Below are positions 23,118-35,598 of a DNA stretch of 64,000 nucleotides, piece after piece. The notes under the pieces were generated by a model, which searched no databases, was not told where the DNA came from, and was given only the letters and a program-made list of their open reading frames with translations. Numbering within the stretch: position 1 is the first letter of the stretch; each line of letters opens with the position of its first letter. The DNA is from Pterois miles (taxonomy: Eukaryota > Chordata > Actinopteri > Perciformes > Scorpaenidae): contig CAMQGK010000299.1 in NCBI GenBank assembly GCA_947000775.1, positions 17,116,001 to 17,180,000 of the forward strand, in the 5' to 3' direction. Position numbers and translations under genes: made by a program.

Positions 23118-23325
23118 CATCCATCCATCTTCAACCGCTTATCCTGTTCGGGGTCATGGGGGGCTGGAGCCGTTCCCAGCTAGGATTAGGCGAAGGCGGG
23201 GTTGGACAGGTCACCCACGCTAACACGGGGAGAACATGACACACGGAAGAGCCCCAAGCCGGATCCGAACCTGCGACCCTCCTGAGGCGACAGCACTAAC
23301 CACTGCACCAGCATGCAGCCTGTTC
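23118..23325 (-). mobile_element. tRNA-derived SINE, minus strand
   Basis: On the minus strand a tRNA-like head begins near 23325: a box A-like TGGTGCAGTGGTTAG and a box B-like GGTTCGGATCC. The body (gaacatgac, caggtcaccc, aggcgaaggcgggg) and the atccatccatc 3' end are those of a very common fish SINE. It is not a functional tRNA gene. Confidence 0.78.
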
Positions 23326-26300
23326 CTCAAGGTCAGTGTCTTCATGTGGTATTTTGGAGGGATTATCAATATTTTATAAGAATTCTCAAAAGGTAAAAAA
23401 AAAAAAATAGTTAAATTAGCACCAAATTTGTGTAACAAATGGTATCAACACAAAAACTGCTGCAACAACTTATGAAACATAATAGAGCATAGGATGGACA
23501 TCATACGCTTATAATGTTACCCTTGTTCACTTTTACAGTTTATTTGAATTCATTTAATTTATTGATTATTATTTTTGTTTATGACTAGAACTATTTGACA
23601 CACAGTGGTAAGCTGCATCTCAAATGAATCGTCGGGTTCCCAGCTTTCAGATGATGTTCACCACTTCTACGTGACATCTACTGTTGACTCTTTATCTATC
23701 CGTGAACATCCTCTGCCCCCCACACCTACCCCTCCCATTTTTCTGGTGACCCTTTGGAAGGACTCGACCCCTAGACTGAACTACCAGCTGTATATAATGT
23801 AGTTAAAACTAGCTCCACCTGGACAGTTGCAACAGTTTTAGGGAATCCCTGCCTAACTCATCATATCTGCATCCACCATCTACAGTACATGGCTGCATGG
23901 TAAACACAGAGTCTACTGCACCCAAAATAATCTGCAGACAGAAAGCCTCCTTATCTGCTCTCACAAATACATGCAACCCCAACCTAACCCTTCGAACAGA
24001 CACAACTAGTCAGTGCAACAAGCCAGGTGATTCAATCACAGCTGAGGCTTCAGGGCCCAGAGCCCAGCAGACAGATTAGCAGGATTTGGTTGGTTCCTCA
24101 GGTGTTAAAGAGGCAAACAGCATCAGTTAACTTGGTAGAAGGCTGGCAGTTACAGTGACCTCACCAGGGAGAGTTCAGATGTTAGTTAGTACGCCACAGA
24201 GAGTTAATCTATCAGTCAATGAGATTCAGTTACTTTGCCAGAAAGTCTGTGAGTCCGTCTGTAGTTTATTAGGTAATCAAATAATCTGCATCACAGTCTT
24301 GGAATCAAGTTTCTTTGGACTGCTCAGCTTCAGGACTGACCCGCTAACACCTAGCACACACACCAACCACCAGTCCTCCACATTAACAGCAAAGCACGCT
24401 GTTTGCAACTGTCCTTTAGAGCGCCGGAAGAGTTTTCTGTTTAAAATAAATCAGTTTTATGATGTGACAGCACTTTGGTTAAGGAAACATCCTGGTTTGT
24501 TCATCTTCATCCAAGTGATCAATAAAAATCAATGAATGCAGCTTTAACTATATCATAACCATACTAGTGGCTCAGAAAACGAAGAGTCACATGACTATTA
24601 AACACTGATTAGTTGACTCATCAATCAACAGAAAATTACAACTAAACTTGGGGGAAAAAAAGTTTGGAAATTTGTGTTTGGTGGATTATTTCTCTGTAGT
24701 CATAATGCTAGTTGTCACTGTATTTTACATGGCTGGAAAGTCTGTTTATTTACCTTCACAATGACGTCCAACTTGTAAGGATCATGCATTTGTGGGATTT
24801 TTCAGGCTCATTTTATTTTTTTAAGTAAAAATGCAACATTCTCCGGATCCAGCGTATCAAATGTGAGGATTTGATGCTTTTCTTCATTTTATACCAAGTT
24901 TTTTGAGTCAGAAAACAGTTCGTTTGAAGATGTGACCTTTGTCAAACCTGACACTCTACCTTACTCTGAAACTCTACCTTAGTTTTATTATTATTGCTCA
25001 CTAGAGGCAGGGGGAAAAAAATCACTTCAGTCAGGATCACAACATCCAAAAATCAATTTTTAAAAATGCTTTTTTTTTAATACCAAAGAACGTAGACATT
25101 GAAACTGATGGACAGTGATCCTACACATCACGTCAAAGCTGTGTCAAGCATCGTTGTGTGACTAAGGCAAAATCACACAAAATACTTTTACAATGTACAG
25201 TGTATTTTTGAAATAAGTTAAAAACCTACCAGTTTTATTTACATAACAGGCAGCATTTTGATTGTTTGTATAACTTGACCTTGTTATTCAATAATTCAAT
25301 GAGAACTGAGAAACACTACAAACTTTTATGTTTGTGCAAGTTTTCACGAATGAATGTTACCCTTGTGTGTTTACATTACTAAAATCAGATGAGAAAACTT
25401 TTTCAAATAAAAAAGCTTCATAATCTTATGCACACTTCACTCTGCTTTCACGCCATAATTTGCCACAATACAGAGAAATTCATCTTCATTTATCTCTTTA
25501 GCGGATGATGCAGCTTATGATTGTTGGCTGTTAGTATACAAGTAATGATTTACTGCGTCTTAAAAGAGCCCTACACCAGATTTTTTTCTCAGCTTTCCGT
25601 TGAGCCACGGCAGGCTTTATACAAACAGACTTTAATGTGTAAAACCCGCAAAGACTCAGATCATCACACTGCATGCCTGCCACTTCCCTCTCTGAAATGA
25701 GACAAGACAGCGAGGTAAAGTAATCCTATCACCACAGTGCAGATACAGGACCACTCATTACCACAAAGGTAAAACAGCAGAAGGACAGATCTGTTCTTCG
25801 CTTCCAAATATGAACACTGGACTATTAAACGCAGCGGCACCAGAGCCCAACTCATGACTGCAACAGATTACAGGGTCAATGCGGGCAACAGCCACTCATC
25901 CTGTTAAAGTCTGCTTGAGCTTGACACTGAATCTCCATCTAATCATTTAATGTCTGCCACCCTGGCTCCTAGGAAATTATACATAAAGATACTCACTGCT
26001 GCTTTTAGCCACTTAGGAATAATACTCATGCTTTCATGAAAGTACTGTGATGTCCACATTAAGATCATTCAGACAAATGTTAATTAAAGCGAGCTAAAAC
26101 AAGCTTACCTATGAAAAAGGCCTTATTATTGACAGAAAGATCTTGTTTTTCTTTCAGCTTAATGCAGCAGTGCAGTTCAGACTGTAGCGACGTCTACAGA
26201 GCCGGACCAGGCCTGGACCTGGAGTGTACACCATCTCCCCAGCCAGGCAGCTCCACCTCTCCTGTGTAGCTTTACTGTGACATTAGTAGGGAGGACACTG

Positions 26301-27732
26301 ACGGCTCTGCAGAGAAGTGGACGGTGAGGATGGAGGAACAAACAGCGGCGCACCTCTCTTTATCCAAACCTCATCCACAGATTTATCTACATTTCTGATA
26401 TCAGACTTCATTCAGACATGTCAAGCATGTACTCCACCAAAAGGGTACTCTGAATCTAAGCCATGTTCAGCACTATGAAACACTGTTTAAGTTTGAACTC
26501 AGACAGGAAATAACAGGCCTCCAGAGTAAGACCATTTAGTCACATATGTGACCAAAAATCTGTCTGTGTGACTAAATATTTCATTGGATGTACCTGACAG
26601 GTCTGTCTGTGTATGGCCCTGCAGCCTGGTCCTCCTCAAGCAACATCACAACCATAAACAGGACGGTAGCTCAAAATACAGAGAACTAGTGATTGTTTTT
26701 CATCAAGAAAAATGCTGCGGTGCCTGTTATACCTGTACCCGAACCTGAAAGGCATCACCGGCGAAGCAATGCTCTCCTCGGCCCCCGTAAGATGCCTAAA
26801 CCTGAACACAGCGCCAGATTCATTTAGCAAGAAATGATCTACACTATATGAATATATATATATTACACTACTGTATTAAATATACAATTTCTTCTCTGCT
26901 CCAAAGATCGCCAAACAGCTGATCTGCTGTTAGCGCATCTCTCTGTCACTCGACCAATCACTCACTATGCACACATTACAACACGCTGCTCTGATACCAA
27001 CATAATATGTAAACATGTGGATACCTGATGGTATGGTAGGTAGACTGTTAAACTCACTATCAACACGTCCAGGTATCCCAGCCTGTTGTTTTCCTGATAA
27101 TGTTACACTGTGAACAACAAATCCGTGTTGAAATCAGCAGAGAGCTTTACAGGAGGTGCCACTGATTTAAAGTTATGAGGCATTCAGGCTCTAAGATGAG
27201 TATCGGGCAAATGTGAATTCTATCGTTTACATTATGTGTTCAAATATAATGTTGTAAAACAGTTTTTGGCGAGAAACCTGAATAAATCCAGTTTGAAGGA
27301 CAACAACATAAAATATATAATAGAGAAGGAATTATGACCCGTTTAACTTCAAAAACCAGTATGCAAACTTTAATAAAGGAGCATATATTGAAGTACATGG
27401 GATTTAGTATTTCACTGTTGTTTTTTTAACGTGGTATCGAGAACCATGGTATTTCAGTAGTATTAGTATCGAGTACTACATTTCTGGTATTGTGGCATCC
27501 CTAGTGTAGGCCTATGGGATGGACAAAAAGCAAAAGGCACGGTGAAAAATGCTGGGTGCACCTAAATTAAATAATGGTGCACCTAAATGAAAAAGTTGGT
27601 CGCACCAGTGCAGTCAGTGTAAAAAATTAGTCTGGACCCCTGAATAATACATGCTGTATTTTTTTTAAATATAGCAGTATTATTTACACCCTGATCTTGG
27701 TACGAGCTACAGACACACCTGGCATTATGGTA

Positions 27733-28047
27733 AATTGACTTGTATTACATAGCGCTTTTCTAGTCCTCCGACCACTTGAAGAGCTTTACACTACATGTCA
27801 GAATTCACCCATTCACACACATTCATTCACTGATAGCAGAAGCTGCCGTGCAAGGTACCAACTTTGCCCGTCATCAAATCAAAACACTTTCTCATTTCAT
27901 TCGCACACCAGTGGCTCAGCCTTCGGGAGCAGTTTGGGGTGTCTTGCTCAAGGACATATCAATGTGTGACCGGAGCAGCCGGGGATCGAACCACCGACCC
28001 TTGTGTACGATCTGTTCTACCCTCTGAGCCAAAAGCCACACCCACTA
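27733..28047 (-). mobile_element. tRNA-derived SINE, minus strand, second family
   Basis: The minus strand from about 28040 has box A TGGCTCAGAGGGTAG and box B GGTTCGATCCC. A core CCTTGAGCAAGACACCCC and AACTGCTCCC follows, with a 3' part ending GAAAAGCGCTATGTAATACA. The tail motif is typical of another common fish SINE. Confidence 0.82.
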
Positions 28048-28575
28048 CGACCACATTACCATGTGTCCTAAGTGATCCGATCAGCTCTAAGTACAGGTGT
28101 GAACGCACTCAGGATGCATTCAGGACTCACTGAGATCAGATCGCTCAGACCACATTCAGAGGTGGTCACTGGAGACACGTGAAGACGATGCCAGGTGTAA
28201 ACAGATGCACTTAAAGCTGTCCACTTGTGATCCTTTCACCCAGGACGCATGTTAATGCCAGGTCTGAACAGGGTTGTAGTTGGTGTGTGGTGGTGTACAG
28301 CCAAACACTATCAAAGGGCTCGATTTACTCCTTAAAAAACATGATAATGAAGATCAGGCCGCATAAAAGTGGAACTGGGTAAACTTGTCAAGAGTCACCA
28401 TGCTGGGCTCGTTTAACTGATGTTTCACAAACAGCAGTATTAGACAATATGTAAATAATGGCAAACATTTCCTCTATTTGACTGAGGCTGATTACTTTTT
28501 TGCTGACGGACAAACTGATTCCTTTCAGCTCTCAAAGAGAAGCAGAGGAATTTGTCTCTTCCGTCAGTGCAGAAG

Positions 28576-28605
28576 ACACACACCACACACACACGCACAC
28601 ACACG

Positions 28606-28681
<76 letters not shown>
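28576..28681 (+). repeat. (CA)n microsatellite
   Basis: About 105 bp of CA with a few CG variants at the left. Confidence 0.96.
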
Positions 28682-28736
28682 AGTTTAATGATCGGTCTTT
28701 GGTGTTTTATGACATCTGTGAAGGAGGGAGGGAGGG

Positions 28737-28750
28737 GTTGCCATGGCAAC
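28737..28750. promoter_or_regulatory. perfect palindromic RFX X-box-like site
   Basis: The 14-mer gttgccatggcaac is a perfect inverted repeat and fits the RFX-family X-box consensus GTNRCC(N0-3)RGYAAC. Its use in vivo is unknown. It lies in ank3 intron 1, just after a (CA)n run. Confidence 0.5.
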
Positions 28751-29019
28751 TGAAGCTCCTAAATTCGCAGCGCTGCACTGGGTTCATTGAATGTTGAGGG
28801 ATGGAAAATAACCCACTGATGTTAAAACCTTAATCACTGACGTTTAGATTAACCCATGCAGTACGACTGTGACGGATACAGATGTTACCGTCGCCAGCGA
28901 GGGTCAACCAAACATTACGGACAAGGTTTTCACCAGTGCAGCTGTTTCAGTCAGTATGTGTAGCAGAGACATAGAGTGTATACAGGAAGAGGATGTAGTC
29001 ACCATGATATCGTCTGTTG

Positions 29020-29510
29020 GTTTGTGGACTGTTGCTTTAAAGCCTCCAGTTTGGCATGTTGGTCGTCGCCATCTTGGCTTTTGCAACCAGATGTGACACG
29101 AAAGAATGCTGAATATGACTTTTTTAGGTGAACAAAATGTTACAAAAACACGGACAACGACGTGGTAGCAACCTGTCAATCAGCAGGTAGCCCCGCCCTA
29201 AAGCCTCCTCTTCTTTATGGTCTATTTGACTCTAAATGGGACCATAATTTACCAAATGAACATCATGCTGTATTGAAGAACACTTGAAACCAGCGACTGA
29301 AACCATAAAGTCATGTTTATATGTTTTAAAATTTACTGAGGTAATAAATCAAGTGAGAAGTAGGCTCATTTTCTCATAGACTTCTATACAATCAAACTAA
29401 TTTCTACAACCAGAAGAGTCGCCCCCTGCTGGCTGTTAGAGAGAATGCAGGTTTAAGACACTTCAGCATTGGCTTCACTTCTCAGACCTGGAGGCAGCCG
29501 TCTGATTAAA
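29020..29510 (+). repeat. dispersed repeat, copy 1 (matches 45330-45910)
   Basis: Shared phrases with 45330-45910 include tcgccatcttggcttttgca, ggtagccccgccctaaagcc, ttctttatggtctatttgac, tgggaccataatttac, aaatgaacatcatg and gccccctgctggctgttaga. It is non-coding and probably an old mobile element of unknown class. Confidence 0.7.
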
Positions 29511-29984
29511 CCTCTTATTGTATGCCTGGTCAGATTCTTCAGATAGTTCCTAATTTAATAGACATTTAAAAAAGTTTTTCCATGACTGCTTGTGTAAAGA
29601 CATTTTACATTAGAAAAGCCTCTTTTGTTGGATTTAATAAAAAGGTTTTGCAGCTTTAGAATATATAATAATAAAGGGAGATATCGAGAAGAAGACTTGT
29701 TTCGGTAGTGGTACCAAATGGTATGATATCAGCAGCAATATTATATAATCAATATTGAAGATATTTAATAAAACATTCAACTTTATACTCCAAATAATTG
29801 CTGTTTTCATTTGTTTTTCCATCATGAGGTGTGGAGATGTGCGAGCATGCAGGGGATCATGAAGAGATCATCACAAACTGTACGAATCATAAAAATATTC
29901 TGTATAAAATGTTCAATATCTCAAGGTTGAAGCCTCCCTGCTCAGAATGACTGAGGACGTAGATGGATTTGCACTAAAACTATA

Positions 29985-30082
29985 TACTGCATTTTTAATA
30001 TACTATATACTATATATATATATATATATATACTATATACTACTATATACTATATACTACTATATACTATATACTATATACT
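29985..30082 (+). repeat. TATAC-type AT-rich microsatellite
   Basis: Short units of tatatactac / tatac with a central (TA)n run, immediately before the SINE at 30095. Confidence 0.85.
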
Positions 30083-30094
30083 GCCCCCATTTTT

Positions 30095-30421
30095 TTGGGG
30101 GGCGGCAGTAGCTCAGTCTGTAGGGAGTTGGCTTGGGAACCGGAGGGTCACGGGTTCAAGTCCCGACATGGACCAAGAACTGAGTGTGAACTGGTAGCTG
30201 GAGAGGTGCCAGTTTACCTCTTGGGCACTGCCGAGGTGCCCCTGAGCAAGGCACCAAACCCCCAACTGCTCGGGGCGCTTGTCAGGAGCAGCCCCCTCAC
30301 TCTGACACCTCTCCATTGATGCATGTGTGTGTGTGTTTGTGTGCATGTACCATGTATAAGTTAAAACAGAGTGTAAATTGAATTTCCCCACTGTGGGACT
30401 AATAAAGGTAGATCTTCTTCT
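30095..30421 (+). mobile_element. tRNA-derived SINE with L2-type tail
   Basis: The head has box A gtagctcagtctgtaggg (30107-30124) and box B gggttcaagtccc (30152-30164). A core follows (cccctgagcaaggcaccaaa), then a 3' tail gaatttccccactgtgggac and taataaaggtag. The tail matches the 3' end of the L2 elements at 2800-2830, as expected of a SINE mobilised by the L2 machinery. Confidence 0.85.
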
Positions 30422-30700
30422 AATTAATCTGCCAATTATTTTCTTGATTAATCATTTAGTTTATAAAATGTTGAAAAAAGAAAAGTGAAAAATGGCATTC
30501 ACAGTTTCTCCAATGCAACGACAATGTCTACAATTAGCTTATTTTGGTTGACACAGTTTGAAACATTAAGATATCCAATTTCCTACCATATATAACAAAA
30601 AACAGCAAATCATCACATTTGAGAAGCTGAATGTTTGACAAATTATCAAAATAGGTCCTGATTCATTTTTTACTGACAATAAGTGTAAATAAATAGTCTT
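30422..30700. mobile_element. AT-rich MITE fragment
   Basis: It has attattttcttgattaatca, agaagctgaatgtttgaca and tcacagtttctcc, motifs of the family at 18884-19207, in the opposite orientation. Confidence 0.5.
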
Positions 30701-31062
30701 ATTATTCAACTTTATGCAGCATACTCTAATCTACAGTATGTGTGTGTGATGGACAAAACGTTACAGATCATTAACTTCCAGGTCCTCTATCGGTCCCTTG
30801 TGGTCACTCTGAAGTACTGCGTCAGCTGCAGCAGTACAATGTAAAAACTGTCCTTAAATATAAATAATAACAACCGTCTGCACCAGTTTGTTGTAAAGAA
30901 AAGTGAAAAATGTTCACAGATTAGTTTTAATACTGAATCAATACTGTTATCAATATTGTATATTAAGAATCGGTGACATAAGAATGAGTGTATTCCCTCT
31001 TAGAAAAAGGCATGCATCCTTTATTATTGTATACGTTATGAAATCAACAGAACGTAACATAA

Positions 31063-31064
<2 letters not shown>

Positions 31065-31114
<50 letters not shown>
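31065..31114 (+). repeat. (GT)n microsatellite
   Basis: A 50-bp pure GT run next to the CCAAT/TATA-like sequence at 31139-31207. Confidence 0.95.
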
Positions 31115-31115
<1 letters not shown>

Positions 31116-31138
31116 GTCCTGCCTCCGTCTGGTGCTGC

Positions 31139-31520
31139 AATCTGATTGGCCGCGTGGCTACTGCAGTCTCAGTACTCTCACAGCGGTGGATGAGAGGAGG
31201 ATAAAAACACAGCGTACACAAACTCCTCTCATCTGCTCTTTACTGTCACATTTCACTGCAGCTGAATGTGAGCAGACTGAAATATCTGTGAGGTTTTTAC
31301 AAGTATTTAATCACAAATCAGCCATATTTTAGTGTCTTTTTAAGATGCTGAAACTCCAGACATGAGCCAGACTTGTGCATTATGAAAACCCTCCCTTCAA
31401 CTAGTTCTCGTTGTCAGCTGCAGCATCCGTCCCTCATTCGGTCTGCCTGCTATTGGCTGCTGCGCTCTCTCCTCATTGGACGACAGAGGATGACGTTGCT
31501 ATGCTGCTACTGCTCGATGG
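31139..31520 (+). promoter_or_regulatory. promoter-like cluster (three inverted CCAAT boxes, TATA-like, CRE-like)
   Basis: ATTGG (CCAAT on the other strand) occurs at 31145, 31452 and 31475. ATAAAAA at 31201 lies about 52 bp after the first. TGACGT at 31491 resembles a CRE half-site. A following ATGGCGGAC at 31517 runs into a GT microsatellite. The spacing is plausible for a promoter reading rightwards, but no gene downstream is recognised. Confidence 0.3.
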
Positions 31521-31549
31521 CGGACGCTGTGCTGATGTACGGCCCTGTG

Positions 31550-31552
<3 letters not shown>

Positions 31553-31627
<75 letters not shown>
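31553..31627 (+). repeat. (GT)n microsatellite
   Basis: A 75-bp GT run. Confidence 0.95.
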
Positions 31628-31632
<5 letters not shown>

Positions 31633-34289
31633 CTGTTGAGGTAGACACACTACGCCCACCCAGAGGGGAAACAGGGGAGTCGGACAGAAAAGACTAAAGA
31701 CAGACATCGATCCTGTCGGCTTCCCAAAGCACACACACACTGGGTGTCAAAAACTACATTACACCGCCTGCAAAAAGACAATGAGGTCCAAAACTTAAAG
31801 GAAAACAAGTGAGGAAGAAGGAAAGCTGCGGTAGCACTGCTTGGCTAATCTCTTCTGACAGAGACGGAGTGCTGGTCATGAATAAATTAGCATCTGGCCA
31901 GGACCAAAAGCACACACAGCACACAGAGTACCAACAGGGATGTGCAGCAGGATGTGAAAAACCAAAACATCCCTCAACATGCTCACACAAAGCCCAGTTT
32001 ACATGACATCTGCAGTCATTATACTGAGAGGTGACACAAACATAAACAAGGACAAGTCAGAGTCTGACTGATGATAAAGATATCATCAGTATTAGAGGTT
32101 TTAACAAGACTGTGATAGATAGGCGCAAGAGTTGCGAGCATCTGCATGGCCAGTTTCTAAAAACTACAATGGCACTCAGAGAGCGCAGACCTCTGCCAAG
32201 GAGCCCGAGTACGATTCCCCCCTCTCCGTTTAGCTTGCCCCATCATCCAGGTGTATTTTAGTTTTTGTGGAGATCAGATGTACATAGCAGAGCATCATAA
32301 AACACAAAATAAAACTCACCTAAATCACTGTCATTACTCTTTGCTTTGGTCCAGCTCAACTCTAATTTCAAAGTCTGATGTGAAAACATGGCGACTCATA
32401 TACAGTATATGTACAGTATCCAGTGTGTATATACTGTACATACAGTATACACATATATTTATACATACATATATATAAACAGCTCACATTTTTAGAATAA
32501 TGGCATCATTACTTATTGGGATTTTGTAATATGCTTTTCATTTGGCCTACTATGGACATGCTGTGATTGTGATGATATAGCACATTTCAGATGTTGTTAT
32601 TCTTATATATTTTGTTACAGTAGCTCCGGTGCCTTTTTGCGACACCAAATGTTTGTTTTTCACCCGGTGGCCCAGTTACACATCAAACACAGAGCCAGAT
32701 GAGGAAATAATGAAATCTACAGTAAAGAGAGGGACAGCAGGAGAAGTTCTGTAGCGTACAAGCAGAGGCCTTCAGCTTCACAGCTCATAAAGTCCAAATG
32801 CAATTAAGGAAACACTCAGGAAATCAATAAGAGCACTTAAGTTGTATGTCCAACATCAGCATGGCTATTTCCTCCCTCTGCTGACTCTCAGAGCTCGTGG
32901 CCACACTGGGCTGTGGTTTCCACTTTAACATCCTACCTTCTGTATTTATCCTTCTTTTCTCGCGTAGAGAGCCGAAGTGAAACCAGAACCTCCTGGTTCT
33001 GCCACGTACGGTAGTTGCATGGCTAAAATGCCGAACACCACTGTGTAAAGTAAGGCCGAAATGCTTGAAAGCGTAACGCCATATGAATGTACTTCAAAAT
33101 GGCATTACTCGAGCAATAACAGAGTTCCTAACGACAGATATGATGCCCCTCAGTACGGTGACCCAGCCTGGGTTTACAGCTTAGATAAGAAACCTGGATA
33201 AGCGGTACAGCATGCCCTCCTGAACATATCTTAGCCAGGTTGCCATACCGGAGGTACACAAGAAATATAAACAGAGAGTCGCAGCAGAGCTAAAAACATG
33301 ATAATTATTACATATTTACAAGGCTAGAGGTTCACAAATCAGTCAATATACTACTGTGATAGAAGTAGGTAAATGAAAATATCTTATACATTACAGTTCA
33401 TGCATCAGTCAGCTAGTCGGCTACTTATGTCTCTCAAGTTTGGAAAAAACATCAGGATGGTTTATTTGTCTTGTGTTATTTGTAATTTATGCTGCTGCTC
33501 TGGTTTCTGCCTATGTCTCTTCTTTATTTTCTATATAACGGTGTCTTGTAAGTCTGTTTTGGCTGGGCATATTATTTATGCATGACACAATGATAAATCT
33601 AATCAAAATGCAAGCAAAATATGGGAGCGTTACATAGATTTCTACAAGTGAAAGCTGAAGAAGTGTTTTAAAGAGAGGTGGAAAAGAGGAAGGAAGACTA
33701 ACAGAGGTAGTAGGGAATAGTGTAAATGAGGACAGTGTTTCTGGCTCCATGATTCCTGAGTGGCTACACATCTCTGCACAATGTTAGTGGGCCAGGACAC
33801 GAATAAACTAAGAAACCCTTGAAAAACCTCTCAACAAAAAGCAAGAACACAGCTTTAGCTCACCACAGTTACACAGCAGCCCACTGCACCCTGTACAGCC
33901 AGGTGGGTTACTGTGGAAGTCACTCACTACAGCCTCCATATATCCATCCTATCTATAGAGGGGGTTGAGACTTATCCCAGCATGCAACGGGCAACAGGCG
34001 GGGAATCACCCTGGATCAGGACTCCTGGAAGAGCGCTGAACTGTGAGGGGATTTTGGCCTGTTTCACAAACACTCGTGTCAAGTGTCACAAACACTCCGA
34101 AATGCAGGGATGGAAAATAGATAAATACATTTAATCAAGTACTTTACTTGTGTACAGTTATGAGTTACTTCACTACTTTATACTTCTACTCCATTTCAGT
34201 GTGGAAATATGTAGTTTTTAGTCCAATACATTCATTTGGTACCTGCAGTTACTTTGCAGATGAAGACTTAAAAACCCATAATGATCATA

Positions 34290-35278
34290 TGATGCTGTGT
34301 ATAAGAAGGGGATGAGCCGCCTCTACTTCCTGAGGAAGCTCAGATCCTTCAACGTGTGCAGCAGAATGCTGGAGATCTTCTACCAGTCCGTTGTAGCCAG
34401 CGCCCTGTACTCTGCTGTGGTCTGCTGGGGGAGCAGCATCCTGATCAGCTTGTTCAGTCTGTTGGCGTCGCCGGCTCTGTGATTGGCTGCAAAATGGACA
34501 CTTTTGAGGCTGTGGTGGAAAGGAGAACTATGAACAAGCTGTTGTCTATTCTGGTCAATCCGGACCACCCACTTCATCCGGTACTGGAGCGACAGCGGAG
34601 CAGTTTCTCAAACGGACTGGTTCAGCTCCGCTGTCACAAGGACAGATACAGGAAATCCTTCCTACCAACAGCTATCAAGCTGTTCAACACATCACCTCTG
34701 GCTGGCAGAGAGCTCTCTGCTCCCCCTGACATCTAACATTGCACAATTTAACATTAATATCTGCACTACTGACTGTATATATAGAGTGTTATTCTTTATC
34801 TCTTATATATTTTTTTATATTTAGTGTGAGTAATAGACCCCCAGCTAATTGTTGGTCAAGTGTATTATATAGCATTATACAGTATTACATTATGTTATAT
34901 TGTGTATTGTCATGTATATTGTATTATATTATTATACCACATCTCTATATATCTATTTCTACTTATATTATATATATCATACATACATATCATGTTATGT
35001 TATACAACATAACATTATATACTATATCATTATATCATATCATTATTTTATTATGTATTATTATTATAGTGTATAATGTTTACATTTCTTAGAATTAGAT
35101 TAGTTTATAACAAGATTCTCTGTATATACTTCACTCTTAGTACAGATGTGTATATCTCTCTTTTTTATGTGTACATAGATGTGTATATTCTCTCATGTAT
35201 ATTGTGCTGATAACCTGCTGCTGTAACACCACAATTTCCCAACTTGGGATCAATAAAGTATCTATCTATCTATCTATA
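34290..35278 (+). mobile_element. L2-type LINE 3' end with broken ORF2
   Basis: The 34297-34440 region encodes KKGMSRLYFLRKLRSFNVCS, then MLEIFYQSVVASALYSAVVC and WGSSI, the L2-clade reverse transcriptase thumb/C-terminal region. After a break at 34441-34469 another frame gives GSVIGCKMDTFEAVVERRTM, NKLLSILVNPDHPLHPVLER and CHKDRYRKSFLPTAIKLFNT before a stop at 34736. An AT-rich 3' UTR ends ttgggatcaataaagtatc with (TATC)n at 35257-35275. Inactive and 5'-truncated. Confidence 0.87.
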
Positions 35279-35349
35279 TACAATACACAGCTTTGTTATA
35301 ACCACCCAGGTGTATAATTAATTAATAAAATTAGTTCTACTGCAGTACT

Positions 35350-35598
35350 CCAGGTTGGCTGACTCCAAGTCATTAGCCTAGGGGTTCACATACTTTTTCC
35401 ACCCTGCACTGTGAATGTTTACATGTTGTGTTCAATAAAAGCATGAAAACATATAATGTTTGTGCAGTATTAGTTTAAGCAGACTGTTTGTCTATTTTTG
35501 TTGTGACTTAGCTGAAGATTAGAACACATTTTATGACCAATTTATGCAGAAATCCAAGTAATCCCAAAGGGTTCACATACTTTTTCTTGCAACTGTAC
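35350..35598 (+). mobile_element. Tc1/mariner-like 3' end
   Basis: ggttcacatactttttccac, caataaaagcatgaaaacat, tatgcagaaatccaagtaat and gggttcacatactttttctt, then gcaactgta, form the 3' end of a common fish Tc1-like element, including the terminal repeat at 35571-35598. No transposase sequence remains. Confidence 0.7.

Noticed and set aside
30107..30164. tRNA gene
   Set aside because: Box A and box B are present, but the flanking body and L2 tail show it is a SINE head. The same applies at 27960-28040 and 23260-23325.
35571..35598. Alternative ank3 first exon ending in a Lys-rich donor
   Set aside because: The tactttttcttgc word belongs to a Tc1-like terminal repeat.
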